Of a stretch of DNA of 33,181 nucleotides, positions 1-10,636 are shown one piece after another; position 1 is the first letter of the stretch, and each line of letters opens with the position of its first letter. The DNA is from Mycobacterium sp. Lineage in GTDB: Bacteria; Actinomycetota; Actinomycetes; Mycobacteriales; Mycobacteriaceae. The stretch lies in the NCBI GenBank assembly GCA_011620645.1, contig WOYS01000002.1:20068-53248 (forward strand), given 5' to 3'. A model generated the notes under the pieces. That model saw only the letters and a program-made list of their open reading frames with translations. It made no database searches and was not told the origin of the DNA. The translations under genes and the position numbers were made by a program.

Positions 1-273
1 CCATCGATACGCGGGGCAGCGGTCGGTGCGCGGCGATGGTCGCCGACAACTTGGGCACGGGCTCGCCCCCAACCGGCTTCCCGTCGCTTCGCTCGCCCCA
101 CGCAGCAGCCACCACCCCAGCCCGGCCAGCGCACCGCCGACGGCCGGGCCCGCCGCGCGCCGCACGTGCCCGCTGTCGTCGATGCCGGCCACCCCGGCGA
201 GCAGGCCGATGGCGATGACCGCGCAGCCGAACTCCAATGCTCGACGCCTGCTCCTCGCATCCGCTGGCGGCAC
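1..273 (-). CDS. Partial hypothetical small membrane protein (C-terminus outside window)
   Basis: An open minus-strand frame runs off the left edge with no stop from a GTG at 273 (reading [11 protein letters not shown]). It has a basic N-terminus, then a hydrophobic segment ([18 protein letters not shown], about residues 14-31), a short polar turn (DDSGH), and a second Ala/Gly-rich hydrophobic stretch ending GLGWWLLRG. This looks like two membrane helices. A TACGTT box lies 6 nt upstream of the GTG and there is no Shine-Dalgarno, which fits a leaderless start. The frame then passes through a copy of the dispersed GTCGCTTCGCTC repeat (reading RGASEATGS), after which the sequence is low in complexity and not clearly protein-like. 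It is divergent from mshB with a 17-nt gap. I do not recognise the family. The hydrophobic pattern supports a real gene, but where it ends is unknown. Confidence 0.42.
   Translation of the reverse strand, partial: MPPADARSRRRALEFGCAVIAIGLLAGVAGIDDSGHVRRAAGPAVGGALAGLGWWLLRGASEATGSRLGASPCPSCRRPSPRTDRCPAYRW
80..97 (-). repeat. Dispersed GTCGCTTCGCTC repeat, copy 1
   Basis: CCCGTCGCTTCGCTCGCC is identical over 18 bp to the reverse complement of the sequence at 27098-27115, which lies upstream of folP2. A 17-bp match recurs at 27131-27147, and the core is shared with the copies at 22295 and 22449. Here it lies inside the putative minus-strand ORF at the left edge. Confidence 0.8.
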
Positions 274-279
274 ACGGTA

Positions 280-285
280 AACGTA
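280..285 (-). promoter_or_regulatory. Putative -10 box, leaderless start of the leftmost ORF
   Basis: On the minus strand TACGTT (TANNNT class) is followed by 6 nt and then the GTG at 273. That spacing would put the transcription start on the start codon. No ribosome binding site is present. Confidence 0.35.
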
Positions 286-290
286 GGGGA

Positions 291-1172
291 GTGGAGACAC
301 CGCGGCTACTTTTTGTCCATGCCCATCCCGACGACGAATCGCTGACCACCGGGGCGACCATCGCGAAGTACGCCGCCCAGGGCGCCGATGTCCGCGTCGT
401 CACCTGCACCATGGGCGAGGAAGGCGAGGTGATCGGCGAGCGGTGGGCCGGCCTCGTCGTCGACGCCGCCGATCAGCTCGGTGGTTACCGGGTGATGGAG
501 TTGACCGGCGCGCTGGCCGCGCTCGGCGCCGGTGCGCCGCATTATCTCGGCGGAGCGGGTCGCTGGCGGGACTCCGGGATGCCCGGCACACCGGAACGGC
601 ACCGGCAGCGCTTCGTCGACGCGGAGTTGGACGAGCCCGTCGCCGAACTGGTGGCCGTCATCGCGGACTTCCGCCCGCATGTCGTGGTGGGCTATGACCC
701 CAACGGCGGGTACGGGCACCCCGATCATGTCCGGGTGCACGAGCTCACCACCGCCGCCGTCGCCGCCGCGGCCGAGCACGGGTGGGAGGTGCCAAAGTTC
801 TACTGGACGGTGATGGCGGTGTCGGGATTCGTCGAAGGCCTCCGCAACCTCGGTGAGCCTCCTGCGGATTGGATCGTGCTGAACGCCGAGGACTTCTCGT
901 TCGGATTCCCCGACGATCAGGTGGACGCGGTGATCGACGCGACCGAGCACCTGCCCGCCAAGGCCGCGGCAGTCCGGTCGCACGCCACCCAGGTCATGGT
1001 GGCCCCGGATGGGCACTCGATGGCGTTGTCGAACAAGATCGCGCTGCCGCTGTGGGGTATTGAGCACTACGTGCTGGCGGCCGGCGCCGCCGGGGAGCGT
1101 GGCGAGCGCGGAGTCGAGACGGATCTGCTGGCGGGGCTCAATCTCCGTTCGCGCGCCGCCGACGCGCGGTAG
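291..1172 (+). CDS. mshB: MshB, GlcNAc-Ins deacetylase (mycothiol biosynthesis)
   Basis: This is a zinc-dependent deacetylase that converts 1-O-(2-acetamido-2-deoxyglucosyl)-myo-inositol to GlcN-Ins, the second dedicated step of mycothiol synthesis in the cytoplasm. The 293-aa product matches the family size (303 aa in M. tuberculosis as I recall). It opens with the LmbE/PIG-L motif HAHPDDE (residues 10-16; His12 and Asp15 are the expected metal and catalytic residues). Later it has [12 protein letters not shown], which supplies the third metal ligand, and near the C-terminus SHATQV and [13 protein letters not shown] chose the GTG at 291 ([16 protein letters not shown]) because homologues begin just before this motif and AGGGGAG precedes it closely. 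An upstream ATG at 237 would add 18 unrelated residues. A candidate small ORF and an Rv1171-like gene follow directly. Confidence 0.95.
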   Translation: METPRLLFVHAHPDDESLTTGATIAKYAAQGADVRVVTCTMGEEGEVIGERWAGLVVDAADQLGGYRVMELTGALAALGAGAPHYLGGAGRWRDSGMPGTPERHRQRFVDAELDEPVAELVAVIADFRPHVVVGYDPNGGYGHPDHVRVHELTTAAVAAAAEHGWEVPKFYWTVMAVSGFVEGLRNLGEPPADWIVLNAEDFSFGFPDDQVDAVIDATEHLPAKAAAVRSHATQVMVAPDGHSMALSNKIALPLWGIEHYVLAAGAAGERGERGVETDLLAGLNLRSRAADAR

Positions 1173-1175
1173 GGT
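1170..1175 (+). promoter_or_regulatory. Putative -10 box overlapping the mshB stop codon
   Basis: TAGGGT overlaps the mshB TAG stop and is followed by 7 nt and an ATG at 1183. This is the geometry of a mycobacterial leaderless promoter and would drive the candidate small ORF. Confidence 0.35.
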
Positions 1176-1182
1176 TTGCGAC

Positions 1183-1281
1183 ATGGACCCGGACTTGGAT
1201 CCCAACCTGCAACATCGGCAGGACCGCGCCGACAACTTCCAATGGGTGGTCGGCGCGCTGGTCGACAGCATCCCGACCTGA
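1183..1281 (+). CDS. Candidate 32-aa small protein between mshB and the Rv1171-like gene
   Basis: An ATG 10 nt after the mshB stop opens a 32-residue frame rich in Asp, Asn and Gln (MDPDLDPNLQHRQDRADN, then FQWVVGALVDSIPT). The composition is not that of an alternative frame of high-GC DNA, which here gives Arg/Ala/Pro-rich peptides. The sequence has an amphipathic helical look and ends in a TGA. A TAGGGT box lies 7 nt before the ATG, so it could be a leaderless transcript. It stops 29 nt before the first plausible start of the next gene, in another frame. It may be a true small protein, a leader coupling translation to the downstream membrane protein, or the displaced N-terminus of that gene after an indel. 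I do not recognise a family. Confidence 0.45.
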   Translation: MDPDLDPNLQHRQDRADNFQWVVGALVDSIPT

Positions 1282-1310
1282 CAGCCGATCGTCTGGATGG
1301 ACCGGCCTGG

Positions 1311-1682
1311 GTGCCGCCCGTCATGCTCTCGGTTCTCGCACTCGACGGTGTGCTGTCCGCCCTCGCGGCGTCCTTTTTGCTTCCCCTTCGCCTCGGCTCG
1401 GTGCCGTTCCCGATCAGCGTGCTGATCAGCGGTGCGGTCAACGCTGCGCTGGTGTGGGCGGCCTTGCAGTGGACATCCTCGCCGCGGGTGGCGGCCCTGC
1501 CGCTGTGGACCTGGCTGGCGACCGTACTGGGATTGACCTTAGGCGGACCGGGCAGCGATCTGGTGTTCGGCGGCGTCGGTGTGATGGCCTATGCGGCGCT
1601 GCTGCTCATCGCGGTGGGAGCGTTGCCGCCGGCGGCCGTACTGTGGCGGTACTCGCGGGAGAAGTCAGGCGTCGGGCCCTGA
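1311..1682 (+). CDS. Rv1171-like small integral membrane protein
   Basis: The 123-aa frame from GTG 1311 has four hydrophobic stretches: VLALDGVLSALAASFLLPL, ISVLISGAVNAALVWAAL, LPLWTWLATVLGLTLGG and GVMAYAALLLIAVGALPPA. It ends with a basic tail ([11 protein letters not shown]), consistent with a four-helix inner-membrane protein. Its place between mshB and fbiC is that of M. tuberculosis Rv1171, a conserved membrane protein of unknown function. The start is uncertain. GTG 1311 and ATG 1323 are the realistic choices; the TTG at 1176 would read through the candidate small ORF with an unlikely basic peptide. The 3' end overlaps the convergent secreted-protein gene by 18 nt. Confidence 0.72.
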   Translation: MPPVMLSVLALDGVLSALAASFLLPLRLGSVPFPISVLISGAVNAALVWAALQWTSSPRVAALPLWTWLATVLGLTLGGPGSDLVFGGVGVMAYAALLLIAVGALPPAAVLWRYSREKSGVGP

Positions 1683-2699
1683 CTCGGGCTTGTTATCGGG
1701 CTTGTTATCGGGCTTGGTGTCAGGTTTGGTTTCGGGCTTGGGGTCGGGCTTGGGGTCGGCCTTCTCTTCCTCCTTGAGGGCGAGATCGGGAACCGGCGTC
1801 TCGACCTCAACTTCGGGCTGCGCCTCGGGCAGATCGATGGTCATCTCCTCGAGTTCGGCCAGCGGGGCCCCGGGCTCGGGCTGCACCGTTTCGGGTTCGG
1901 TGATGGGTGCGCTGAGATCGGTCGCCGGAGTCGGTTGAGGTTCGATTGCCGGGGTTTTCTCCGGTCCCGGCGTCGTTTCCTCGTGCCCCAGTGTCTCGGC
2001 CGGGACCTCGGTGATCGTTCCGGCGGTGGTGGGATCAGCGTCGGTGGCCGTGGCGCCGGCCAGCTTCGACTGAACTGCCGTCGCGGTGAACAGGCCGCCA
2101 CCGATCGGTGGCATCGGCGGCAGTGGCGGGAGCCAGAAAGCCAACTCGTCGTTCGCGAAGTGGATGAACGAATTGATGGTGTCCACGGCGACGTTGCGCA
2201 GTCCCTGGAAGAACGACACGGAGCCGCCGATCCAGTCGGCGATGTTGAAGGTGACGCTGCGGACGATGCGTTCGCCCAGGTTGTAGAAGATCGTGATCTG
2301 CGGAGCCAGGTAGCCGACCCATGGAACCCAGCCCACGGCATAGGCGGCCACCTCGAAGCCCCATTGCACCCAGGGCTCGACGGCCTTGTAGATGTTCTTG
2401 ATGCCGCTGCTCAGCGAGTTCCCGACGACGACCGGCGGGAACTGCGGTGCGGGGAACGCGGCCGAGGCGCTGGGTACGAGATCACGAAACAAGTCGGTCA
2501 GCAGGTTCGGAAGTGCGGTAGCCGATGTCGCCGCTGTCTGCTGAACTGCCGCGGCCAATTGCACCGGCTGCTGAACGACGCGCACCGGCGCCGACGTCGG
2601 ATGGCGGGTGGGCTCGGATATCGAGCCGGTGGCCGCCATGGTCACTGCCGTGACGGCGGCGACGCCGGTTGTCAGGCAGGAACGCACCGAGAATGTCAT
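1665..2699 (-). CDS. Secreted mycobacterial protein with Pro/Lys repeat tail
   Basis: The product is 344 aa from ATG 2699. It begins with a signal peptide ([20 protein letters not shown], then an Ala-rich region), so it is probably exported by Sec. A Gln/Val/Ala-rich linker follows. Then comes a conserved-looking central domain of about 110 residues with many aromatics ([52 protein letters not shown]), ending in a proline knot ([15 protein letters not shown]). The last third is acidic and proline-rich and finishes in tetrapeptide repeats of the KPDN type. I recall similar central domains in paralogous mycobacterial exported proteins of unknown function but cannot name a family. It is divergent from fbiC, the slot that PE12 (Rv1172c) fills in M. 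tuberculosis. It has no PE motif. Confidence 0.75.
   Translation of the reverse strand: MTFSVRSCLTTGVAAVTAVTMAATGSISEPTRHPTSAPVRVVQQPVQLAAAVQQTAATSATALPNLLTDLFRDLVPSASAAFPAPQFPPVVVGNSLSSGIKNIYKAVEPWVQWGFEVAAYAVGWVPWVGYLAPQITIFYNLGERIVRSVTFNIADWIGGSVSFFQGLRNVAVDTINSFIHFANDELAFWLPPLPPMPPIGGGLFTATAVQSKLAGATATDADPTTAGTITEVPAETLGHEETTPGPEKTPAIEPQPTPATDLSAPITEPETVQPEPGAPLAELEEMTIDLPEAQPEVEVETPVPDLALKEEEKADPKPDPKPETKPDTKPDNKPDNKPESGPDA
1684..1767 (-). repeat. 12-bp in-frame tandem repeat (K-P-D-x tail)
   Basis: Seven consecutive 12-mers of the form TCGGGCTTGNNN on the plus strand run from 1684 to 1767, two pairs being identical and the last degenerate. Read on the minus strand they encode K-P-D/E-x tetrapeptides at the C-terminus of the secreted protein. 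The unit is a whole number of codons, so copy number can change without a frameshift. Confidence 0.85.
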
Positions 2700-2802
2700 G
2701 GCACCGGCACCTCCGAATTGGCAGCTCACCAGTGAACTTACGGGAACGGACTCGGCGCGCGGGGGGATTGTGCCACCGATCGAGGATGTGGCGCGCATCG
2801 GG

Positions 2803-2835
2803 TTGTTCGACGAGGGCTGTTGTTCGAAGAGGGCT
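2803..2835. repeat. 17-bp-period direct repeat upstream of fbiC
   Basis: TTGTTCGACGAGGGCT (2803-2818) is repeated as TTGTTCGAAGAGGGCT (2820-2835), 15 of 16 identical. It lies in the 218-bp divergent gap between the secreted-protein gene and fbiC, just upstream of a -10-like box. It is a candidate binding site for a regulator of either gene. Confidence 0.55.
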
Positions 2836-2868
2836 AATGTGGCCCCTATGCCAGGCGCATCTGTTTCA

Positions 2869-2874
2869 TATAGT
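2869..2874 (+). promoter_or_regulatory. Putative fbiC -10 box
   Basis: TATAGT is a good match to the sigma-A -10 consensus. It would start transcription near 2881 and leave about 37 nt of leader before the fbiC GTG. No convincing -35 is seen. Confidence 0.4.
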
Positions 2875-2917
2875 GAGACGCGCGGATGATCCGCGTCGCT
2901 GCCGCGGTTACAGGGGA

Positions 2918-5488
2918 GTGGCTCTGAACCCCCAGCACGGCTTCGATCTGACCAGCCCGGTGGTCCCGCCGAAGTCCAACGCATCCGCTCTGCGGCGGGT
3001 GCTGCGCCGCGCCCGCGACGGCGTGGCCCTGAATGTGGACGAGGCCGAAATCGCGATGACCGCGCGTGGCGAGGATCTGGCCGACCTGTGTGCCAGCGCC
3101 GCCCGGGTCCGCGACGCGGGTCTCGAATCGGCTGGACGGCGTGGTGGGACCGGCCGGCTGCCGGTGAGCTACTCACGCAAGGTTTTCATCCCGGTGACCC
3201 ACCTGTGCCGGGACAAGTGCCACTACTGCACGTTCGTCACGGTCCCCGGCACGCTGCGTGCCGAGGGCAGGGGCATGTTCATGGAGCCCGACGAGATCGT
3301 CGACGTGGCCCGCCAGGGCGCCGAGCTGGGTTGTAAGGAAGCGCTTTTCACCCTCGGGGATCGTCCCGAGGCGCGCTGGGACGAGGCCCGCCAGTGGCTC
3401 GACGAGCGCGGATATGACTCCACGCTGGACTATGTGCGGGCGATGTCCATTCGGGTGCTCGAAGAGACCGGCCTGCTGCCGCACCTCAATCCCGGCGTGA
3501 TGAGCTGGCATGAGCTGTCGCGGCTGAAACCCATTGCGCCGTCGATGGGCATGATGCTGGAGACGACCTCGCGGCGGCTGTTCGAGACCAAGGGGCTGGC
3601 GCACTACGGCAGCCCGGACAAGGATCCGGAGGTCCGTCTGCGGACGCTGGACGACGCCGGCCGGCTGTCCATCCCTTTTACCACCGGACTGCTGGTGGGC
3701 ATCGGTGAGACGCTGACCGAGCGTGCCGAGACCATGCACGCGATCCGTAAGTCCCACAAGGCTTTCGGTCACGTCCAGGAAGTGATCGTGCAGAACTTTC
3801 GGGCCAAGGATCGCACCGCCATGGCAGCGGTGCCCGACGCCGGCATCGACGATTTCCTGGCCACCATCGCGGTCACCCGGTTGGTGCTCGGGCCCAAGAT
3901 GCGCATCCAGGCCCCGCCGAATCTGGTGTCCCGCGAGGAATGCCTGGCGCTCATCGGTGCGGGCGTGGACGACTGGGGTGGCGTGTCCCCGCTGACGCCC
4001 GACCACGTCAACCCCGAGCGGCCATGGCCGAACCTCGACGACTTGGCCTCGTTGACCGCGGACGCGGGGTACGACCTGGTGCAGCGGCTCACCGCGCAAC
4101 CGCAGTATGTGCAGGCCGGGGCGGCGTGGATCGATCCGCGCGTGCGTGGGCATGTCGATGCGCTGGCCGATCCGGACACCGGGCTGGCGCTGGATGTGAA
4201 TCCGGTGGGGCGCCCCTGGCAGGAACCCGACGAGGCGTCCGAATCGCTGGGACGCACCGATCTGCATGAGGCGATCGACTCGGAGGGCCGCCGTACCGAC
4301 ACCCGCAGCGATCTGGACAGTGCGTTCGGCGACTGGGAATCCATCCGGGAGAAGGTGTCCGAGCTGGCGGCCCGCGCACCCGAACGCATCGACACCGATG
4401 TGCTGGCCGCGCTGCGGGCCGCCGAACGCAATCCCGGTGGGTGCAGCGACGACGAGTACCTGGCATTGGCGACCGCCGACGGGCCGGCCTTGGATGCTGT
4501 TGCCGCACTGGCGGATTCGCTGCGGCGCGATGTCGTCGGCGAGGACGTCACCTACGTCGTGAACCGCAATATCAACTTCACCAACATCTGCTACACCGGT
4601 TGCCGGTTCTGCGCGTTCGCCCAACGCAAGGGCGATGCCGATGCCTTCTCGCTGTCCACCGACGAGGTTGCCGAGCGGGCTTGGCAGGCGCACGTCGTCG
4701 GCGCCACCGAGGTCTGTATGCAGGGCGGTATCGACCCGGAACTGCCGGTCACCGGCTACGCCGACCTGGTGCGTGCGGTCAAGGCGCGGGTGCCGTCGAT
4801 GCATGTGCACGCCTTCTCGCCGATGGAGATCGCCAACGGGGTGACCCGCAGCGGCCTGTCGGTGCGGGAGTGGCTGACCAGCCTGCGGGAAGCCGGCCTC
4901 GGGTCGATCCCGGGCACGGCGGCGGAGATCCTCGACGACGAGGTGCGCTGGGTGCTCACCAAGGGCAAGCTGCCCACCTCGGAATGGATCGACGTCGTCA
5001 GCACCGCCCACGAGGTGGGGCTGCGATCGAGCTCGACGATGATGTATGGGCACGTCGACACTCCGAAGCACTGGGTGGGTCATATCAATGTGCTGCGCGG
5101 CATCCAGGACCGCACCGGTGGGTTCACCGAGTTCGTGCCGCTGCCCTTCGTGCACCAGTCCTCGCCGCTGTATCTGGCCGGTGGCGCACGGCCGGGGCCG
5201 ACGCACCGCGACAATCGCGCGGTGCATGCGTTGGCGCGGATCATGCTGCACGACAGGATCTCCCATATCCAGACCAGCTGGGTGAAGCTAGGCATCGAGC
5301 GCACCCGGGTGATGCTCAACGGTGGCGCCAATGATCTGGGCGGCACCTTGATGGAGGAGACCATCTCGCGGATGGCGGGCTCGGAGAACGGGTCGGCCAA
5401 GTCGGTCGAGGAGCTGACGGCGATCGCCGAGGGCATCGGCCGCCCGGCACGTCAGCGGACGACCACGTACACGCCGATGGCCGCCTGA
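2918..5488 (+). CDS. fbiC: FbiC, two-domain radical SAM F0 synthase
   Basis: FbiC makes the deazaflavin F0, precursor of coenzyme F420, from tyrosine and a ribityl-diaminouracil intermediate. It fuses two radical SAM enzymes. The N-terminal CofG-like half carries CRDKCHYC (Cys97, Cys101, Cys104) and the C-terminal CofH-like half carries CYTGCRFC (Cys558, Cys562, Cys565). Each is a complete CX3CX2C iron-sulfur motif. Conserved stretches such as [20 protein letters not shown] and QTSWVKLG are intact. I chose the GTG at 2918 because it has AGGGGAG just upstream and gives 856 aa, the length I recall for M. tuberculosis FbiC (Rv1173); the open frame extends further upstream with unrelated sequence. 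It appears monocistronic. Confidence 0.97.
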   Translation: MALNPQHGFDLTSPVVPPKSNASALRRVLRRARDGVALNVDEAEIAMTARGEDLADLCASAARVRDAGLESAGRRGGTGRLPVSYSRKVFIPVTHLCRDKCHYCTFVTVPGTLRAEGRGMFMEPDEIVDVARQGAELGCKEALFTLGDRPEARWDEARQWLDERGYDSTLDYVRAMSIRVLEETGLLPHLNPGVMSWHELSRLKPIAPSMGMMLETTSRRLFETKGLAHYGSPDKDPEVRLRTLDDAGRLSIPFTTGLLVGIGETLTERAETMHAIRKSHKAFGHVQEVIVQNFRAKDRTAMAAVPDAGIDDFLATIAVTRLVLGPKMRIQAPPNLVSREECLALIGAGVDDWGGVSPLTPDHVNPERPWPNLDDLASLTADAGYDLVQRLTAQPQYVQAGAAWIDPRVRGHVDALADPDTGLALDVNPVGRPWQEPDEASESLGRTDLHEAIDSEGRRTDTRSDLDSAFGDWESIREKVSELAARAPERIDTDVLAALRAAERNPGGCSDDEYLALATADGPALDAVAALADSLRRDVVGEDVTYVVNRNINFTNICYTGCRFCAFAQRKGDADAFSLSTDEVAERAWQAHVVGATEVCMQGGIDPELPVTGYADLVRAVKARVPSMHVHAFSPMEIANGVTRSGLSVREWLTSLREAGLGSIPGTAAEILDDEVRWVLTKGKLPTSEWIDVVSTAHEVGLRSSSTMMYGHVDTPKHWVGHINVLRGIQDRTGGFTEFVPLPFVHQSSPLYLAGGARPGPTHRDNRAVHALARIMLHDRISHIQTSWVKLGIERTRVMLNGGANDLGGTLMEETISRMAGSENGSAKSVEELTAIAEGIGRPARQRTTTYTPMAA

Positions 5489-5509
5489 GTTCGCCCGAAC
5501 CATGGAATG

Positions 5510-5535
5510 AAATCGGACCATAGTCCATTTACTCT
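5510..5535 (+). promoter_or_regulatory. Candidate operator and -10 for the YceI-family gene
   Basis: An inverted repeat, AAAT(C)GGAC at 5510-5518 and GTCCATTT at 5523-5530, has 8-bp arms with one bulged C. It runs straight into a TACTCT -10-like box at 5530-5535. A repressor bound here would cover the promoter. The regulator is not encoded next to it. Confidence 0.45.
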
Positions 5536-5581
5536 GGGTGAGGGTGTCGGGAAGTCCGGCGCCGCTGAACAAGGAGACGTC

Positions 5582-6130
5582 ATGACCGCAGCAGTAGCCA
5601 CCGACCTGACCGCCGGCACCTGGGCCCTCGACCCGGTGCATTCCTCGATCAACTTTTCGGTCCGCCACCTCGTGGTGAGCAAGGTCCGCGGCACGTTCGA
5701 CACCTTCAGTGGCGCGATCACCGTCGCCGAGGACGGCACGCCGTCGGTGACCGCCACCATCGACATCGACTCGATCAACACCCGCAATGAGCAGCGCGAC
5801 GCTCACCTCAAGGCCGCCGACTTCTTCGACGCCGAGCGGTACCCGACCGCCTCGTTCGCCTCCACCGCGGTGCGCGCCGACGGTGACGGCTATGTGCTCG
5901 ACGGCGAGCTCACCCTCAAGGGTGTCACCAAGCCGGTGTCGCTGAAGCTGGAGTTCAACGGCGTCAACCCGGGCATGGGACACGGCGAGGTCGCCGGCTT
6001 CGAGGCCTCGGTGGTGCTGAACCGCAAGGACTTCGGCATCGACCTCGACATGCCGCTGGAGACCGGTGGCGTCGTCGTCGGTGACAAGGTGACCGTCACG
6101 TTGGAGATCGAGGCGCTGAAGCAGGCCTGA
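5582..6130 (+). CDS. YceI-family lipocalin-like protein
   Basis: The 182-aa protein reads as a complete YceI domain: GTWALDPVHSSINFSVRHLVVSKVRGTF split over the first strands, then DIDSINTRNEQRDAHLKAADFF, YPTASF, GELTLKGVTKPV and VVGDKVTVTLEIEAL. YceI proteins form a beta-barrel that binds polyisoprenoid or other amphipathic lipids; the ligand in mycobacteria is not settled. No signal peptide is visible, so it is probably cytoplasmic. The ATG at 5582 is preceded by AAGGAG at a normal spacing, a much better signal than the in-frame ATG at 5507. It is convergent with fadH, with one base between the stop codons. An inverted repeat over its promoter suggests specific repression. Confidence 0.9.
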   Translation: MTAAVATDLTAGTWALDPVHSSINFSVRHLVVSKVRGTFDTFSGAITVAEDGTPSVTATIDIDSINTRNEQRDAHLKAADFFDAERYPTASFASTAVRADGDGYVLDGELTLKGVTKPVSLKLEFNGVNPGMGHGEVAGFEASVVLNRKDFGIDLDMPLETGGVVVGDKVTVTLEIEALKQA

Positions 6131-6131
6131 G

Positions 6132-8330
<2,199 letters not shown>

Positions 8331-8351
8331 GCGTATGCGGAACCGATGGTC

Positions 8352-8386
8352 CTATGCAACAAATTGCGGTGCAGCAAAGTGCATAG
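8352..8386. promoter_or_regulatory. Candidate operator: inverted plus direct repeats between fadH and fdxC
   Basis: CTATGCA (8352-8358) and TGCATAG (8380-8386) form a perfect 7-bp inverted repeat. Between them TGCAACAAATTGC (8355-8367) is repeated as TGCAGCAAAGTGC (8370-8382), 11 of 13 identical at a 15-bp period. This double symmetry is typical of a transcription-factor operator. It lies directly upstream of the PadR remnant and fadH, and about 210 bp upstream of fdxC. Confidence 0.55.
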
Positions 8387-8421
8387 TGCGTGGCCACTAG
8401 GCGCGGGGTATCTGCGACGTC

Positions 8422-8427
8422 TAGTAT
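8422..8427 (+). promoter_or_regulatory. Possible fdxC -10 box
   Basis: TAGTAT is a -10-like hexamer in the 247-bp stretch between the PadR remnant and fdxC. It would give a leader of about 165 nt. Apart from this box and the operator-like repeats, I see nothing else in that stretch. Confidence 0.25.
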
Positions 8428-8597
8428 CAGTAACCGCATGACGCCCCTGCAAAGGGCGGCGTGTGAAGTTAGGGCACGCTAAGACGCACGTCCAGCTGCG
8501 GGCCGTTCATACTTGCCCGCGGGCGCTCGCTCAACGAGTCCCGACCCAGAACTGAAACCCGACCAGCAGTCCGCTGGACAGGACAGGAGAGACATCA

Positions 8598-8918
8598 GTG
8601 ACGTACGTCATTGCCGAACCCTGCGTCGATCTCAAAGACAAGGCATGCATCGAAGAATGCCCGGTCGATTGCATCTACGAGGGTGGCCGCATGTTGTACA
8701 TCCACCCGGATGAGTGCGTCGACTGCGGCGCATGTGAACCGGTGTGCCCGGTCGAGGCCATCTACTACGAGGATGACGTGCCCGACCAGTGGAACGGCTA
8801 CACCCAGACCAACGCGGACTTCTTCAGCGAGCTGGGTTCACCCGGCGGCGCGTCGAAGGTCGGCCAGACCGACAACGATCCGCAGGTCGTCAAGGACCTC
8901 GAACCCAAGGGCGAGTGA
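8598..8918 (+). CDS. fdxC: FdxC, seven-iron ferredoxin
   Basis: This small soluble electron carrier has one [3Fe-4S] and one [4Fe-4S] cluster. The 106-aa protein has Cys9, Cys17, Cys21, Cys25 and then Cys40, Cys43, Cys46, Cys50 ([11 protein letters not shown]), the pattern of Azotobacter-type 7Fe ferredoxins in which one of the first four cysteines is not a ligand. The sequence [20 protein letters not shown] is nearly that of M. tuberculosis FdxC (Rv1177). The GTG start at 8598 follows GGAGAG at a normal distance. The stop overlaps the dapC start (GTGA), so the two are translated as a coupled pair. Redox partners such as cytochromes P450 are not encoded nearby. Confidence 0.96.
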   Translation: MTYVIAEPCVDLKDKACIEECPVDCIYEGGRMLYIHPDECVDCGACEPVCPVEAIYYEDDVPDQWNGYTQTNADFFSELGSPGGASKVGQTDNDPQVVKDLEPKGE

Positions 8919-10024
8919 CCTCGACCAGATCGGTCATATCGGACCGGCTGCCGGTGTTCCCCTGGGACACGCTGGCCGATGTCACCGCCACAGCACGCGC
9001 ACATCCCGACGGCATCGTCGACCTCTCGGTCGGCACTCCCGTCGACGATGTCGCCCCGGTGATCCGCGAGGCGCTGGCGGATGCGAGCGCGGCGCCGGGT
9101 TACCCGACCACCGCGGGTACACCCGAACTGCGCGCGGCGATCCACGCCGCGCTGCAACGCCGCTTCGGCATCACCGGGCTCGAGCCCGATGCCGTGCTGC
9201 CGGTGATCGGCACCAAGGAGCTCATCGCCTGGCTGCCGACGTTGCTGGGTCTGGGATCCGATGACACCGTGGTGATCCCGGAGCTGGCCTACCCCACCTA
9301 TGACGTGGGGGCCCGCCTGGCCGGAGCGCAGGTGCTCGCCGCGGATTCGCTGACGCAGATCGGCCCGCAGACACCCGCACTGGTGTTCTTGAACTCGCCG
9401 AGCAACCCGACCGGCAAAGTGCTCGGGCTCGATCACCTGCGCAAGGTGGTCGGCTGGGCCCGCGAACGCGGTGTGCTGATCGCCTCCGACGAGTGCTATC
9501 TCGGACTGGCCTGGGCTGCCGCGCCGTTGTCGGTGCTGCATCCCTCGGTCTGCGACGGCGACCACACCGGCCTGCTGGCCATCCACTCGCTGTCCAAGAG
9601 TTCCTCGCTGGCCGGCTATCGGGCCGGCTTCGTGGCCGGCGATCCCGCCATCGTGGCCGAACTGCTGGCCGTGCGCAAGCATGCCGGAATGATGGTGCCC
9701 GGGCCCGTGCAGGGTGCGATGGTGGCTGCCCTCGACGACGACGAGCATGTGGCGGTCCAGCGGGAGCGCTACGCGCGGCGACGCGCGGTGTTGCTCCCGG
9801 CGCTGCAGAGTGCCGGATTCACCGTCGACCATTCCGAGGCCGGGCTGTACCTGTGGGCCACCCGCGGGGAGCCCTGCCGCGACACGCTGGCCTGGTTGGC
9901 GGAGCGCGGAATCCTGGTGGCGCCCGGCGAGTTTTATGGACCCGCCGGCGCCCAGCATGTGCGGGTGGCGCTGACGGCCACCGACGAACGTATCGACGCG
10001 GCGGCGGCACGGTTAGGGCAGTAG
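8915..10024 (+). CDS. dapC: DapC, N-succinyldiaminopimelate aminotransferase
   Basis: This PLP-dependent class I/II aminotransferase makes N-succinyl-LL-diaminopimelate from the 2-amino-6-keto precursor in the succinylase route to meso-DAP and lysine. The 369-aa sequence shows LSVGTPVD near the N-terminus, [15 protein letters not shown], the [12 protein letters not shown] motif, SDECYLGL, and the Schiff-base lysine in [16 protein letters not shown] (Lys228). Its start GTG 8915 overlaps the fdxC stop. Homologues begin near [13 protein letters not shown], about ten residues downstream, but no start codon is available there. The 3' end overlaps the convergent response regulator by 12 nt. dapD and dapE, the flanking steps of the same pathway, lie 11-14 kb away. 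Confidence 0.94.
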   Translation: MTSTRSVISDRLPVFPWDTLADVTATARAHPDGIVDLSVGTPVDDVAPVIREALADASAAPGYPTTAGTPELRAAIHAALQRRFGITGLEPDAVLPVIGTKELIAWLPTLLGLGSDDTVVIPELAYPTYDVGARLAGAQVLAADSLTQIGPQTPALVFLNSPSNPTGKVLGLDHLRKVVGWARERGVLIASDECYLGLAWAAAPLSVLHPSVCDGDHTGLLAIHSLSKSSSLAGYRAGFVAGDPAIVAELLAVRKHAGMMVPGPVQGAMVAALDDDEHVAVQRERYARRRAVLLPALQSAGFTVDHSEAGLYLWATRGEPCRDTLAWLAERGILVAPGEFYGPAGAQHVRVALTATDERIDAAAARLGQ

Positions 10025-10636
10025 CCCGAGCGACATGGCCGTGGTCACCGCAGCGGTGCGATCGGAAACCTCAAGCTTGTTGAAGGTGCGCAGCAGATGC
10101 GTCTTCACCGTCGCCTCGCTGATGTGCAGCGCGCGACCGATATCGGAGTTTGTGTGGCCCTCGGCCACCAGCACCAGCACTTCGACCTCACGGGCGGTGA
10201 GCGCGGCCGGTGCCGGGTCGCGCATCAGCCCCATCAATCGGCCGGCCACCGACGGTGCCAGCACCGTCTTGCCGGCGGCGGCATCGCGCACTGCCGCAGC
10301 GAGTTCGGCCCGTGAGGCGTCCTTGAGCAGGTAGCCGGCGGCGCCGGCTTCGACAGCGCGCAGGATGTCCGCGTCGGTTTCATAGGTGGTGACGACGACG
10401 ATCCGGATATCCGGTTGGGTGGCCAGAATCCGGCCGGTGGCTGTCACGCCGTCGACATCGGGCATCCGCAGATCCATCAGGATGACGTCGGGCCGCAGTG
10501 ACGAGGCCACCGCGACGGCCTCGGCGCCCGATCCGGCCTCACCCACGACCGTCAGGTCCGGCTCGGCATCGATCATGCCGCGCAGGCCTTCCCGCACCAC
10601 CGGGTGGTCGTCGACCAACAGCACCCGCACGCTCAC
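10013..10636 (-). CDS. NarL/LuxR-family response regulator
   Basis: The 207-aa protein is a two-domain response regulator. The receiver domain (residues 1-120) has the acidic pair Asp9-Asp10 in VLLVDDHPVVREGL, the phospho-acceptor Asp55 in VILMDLRMPDVDG, and Lys in YLLKDAS. The C-terminal LuxR-type helix-turn-helix reads LTAREVEVLVLVAEGHTNSD and then HISEATVKTHLLRTFNKL. It starts at GTG 10636, overlapping the sensor kinase stop by 4 nt (GTGA), so the two proteins should be made together. The target genes are unknown; the carotenoid oxygenase directly upstream in the same orientation is one candidate. No Mtb counterpart is known to me at this position. Confidence 0.93.
   Translation of the reverse strand: MSVRVLLVDDHPVVREGLRGMIDAEPDLTVVGEAGSGAEAVAVASSLRPDVILMDLRMPDVDGVTATGRILATQPDIRIVVVTTYETDADILRAVEAGAAGYLLKDASRAELAAAVRDAAAGKTVLAPSVAGRLMGLMRDPAPAALTAREVEVLVLVAEGHTNSDIGRALHISEATVKTHLLRTFNKLEVSDRTAAVTTAMSLGLLP

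Noticed and set aside
3173-5266. Long minus-strand open frame (697 codons) opposite fbiC
   Set aside because: It is the high-GC antisense shadow of fbiC: Arg/His/Gly-rich, no domain, no ribosome site.
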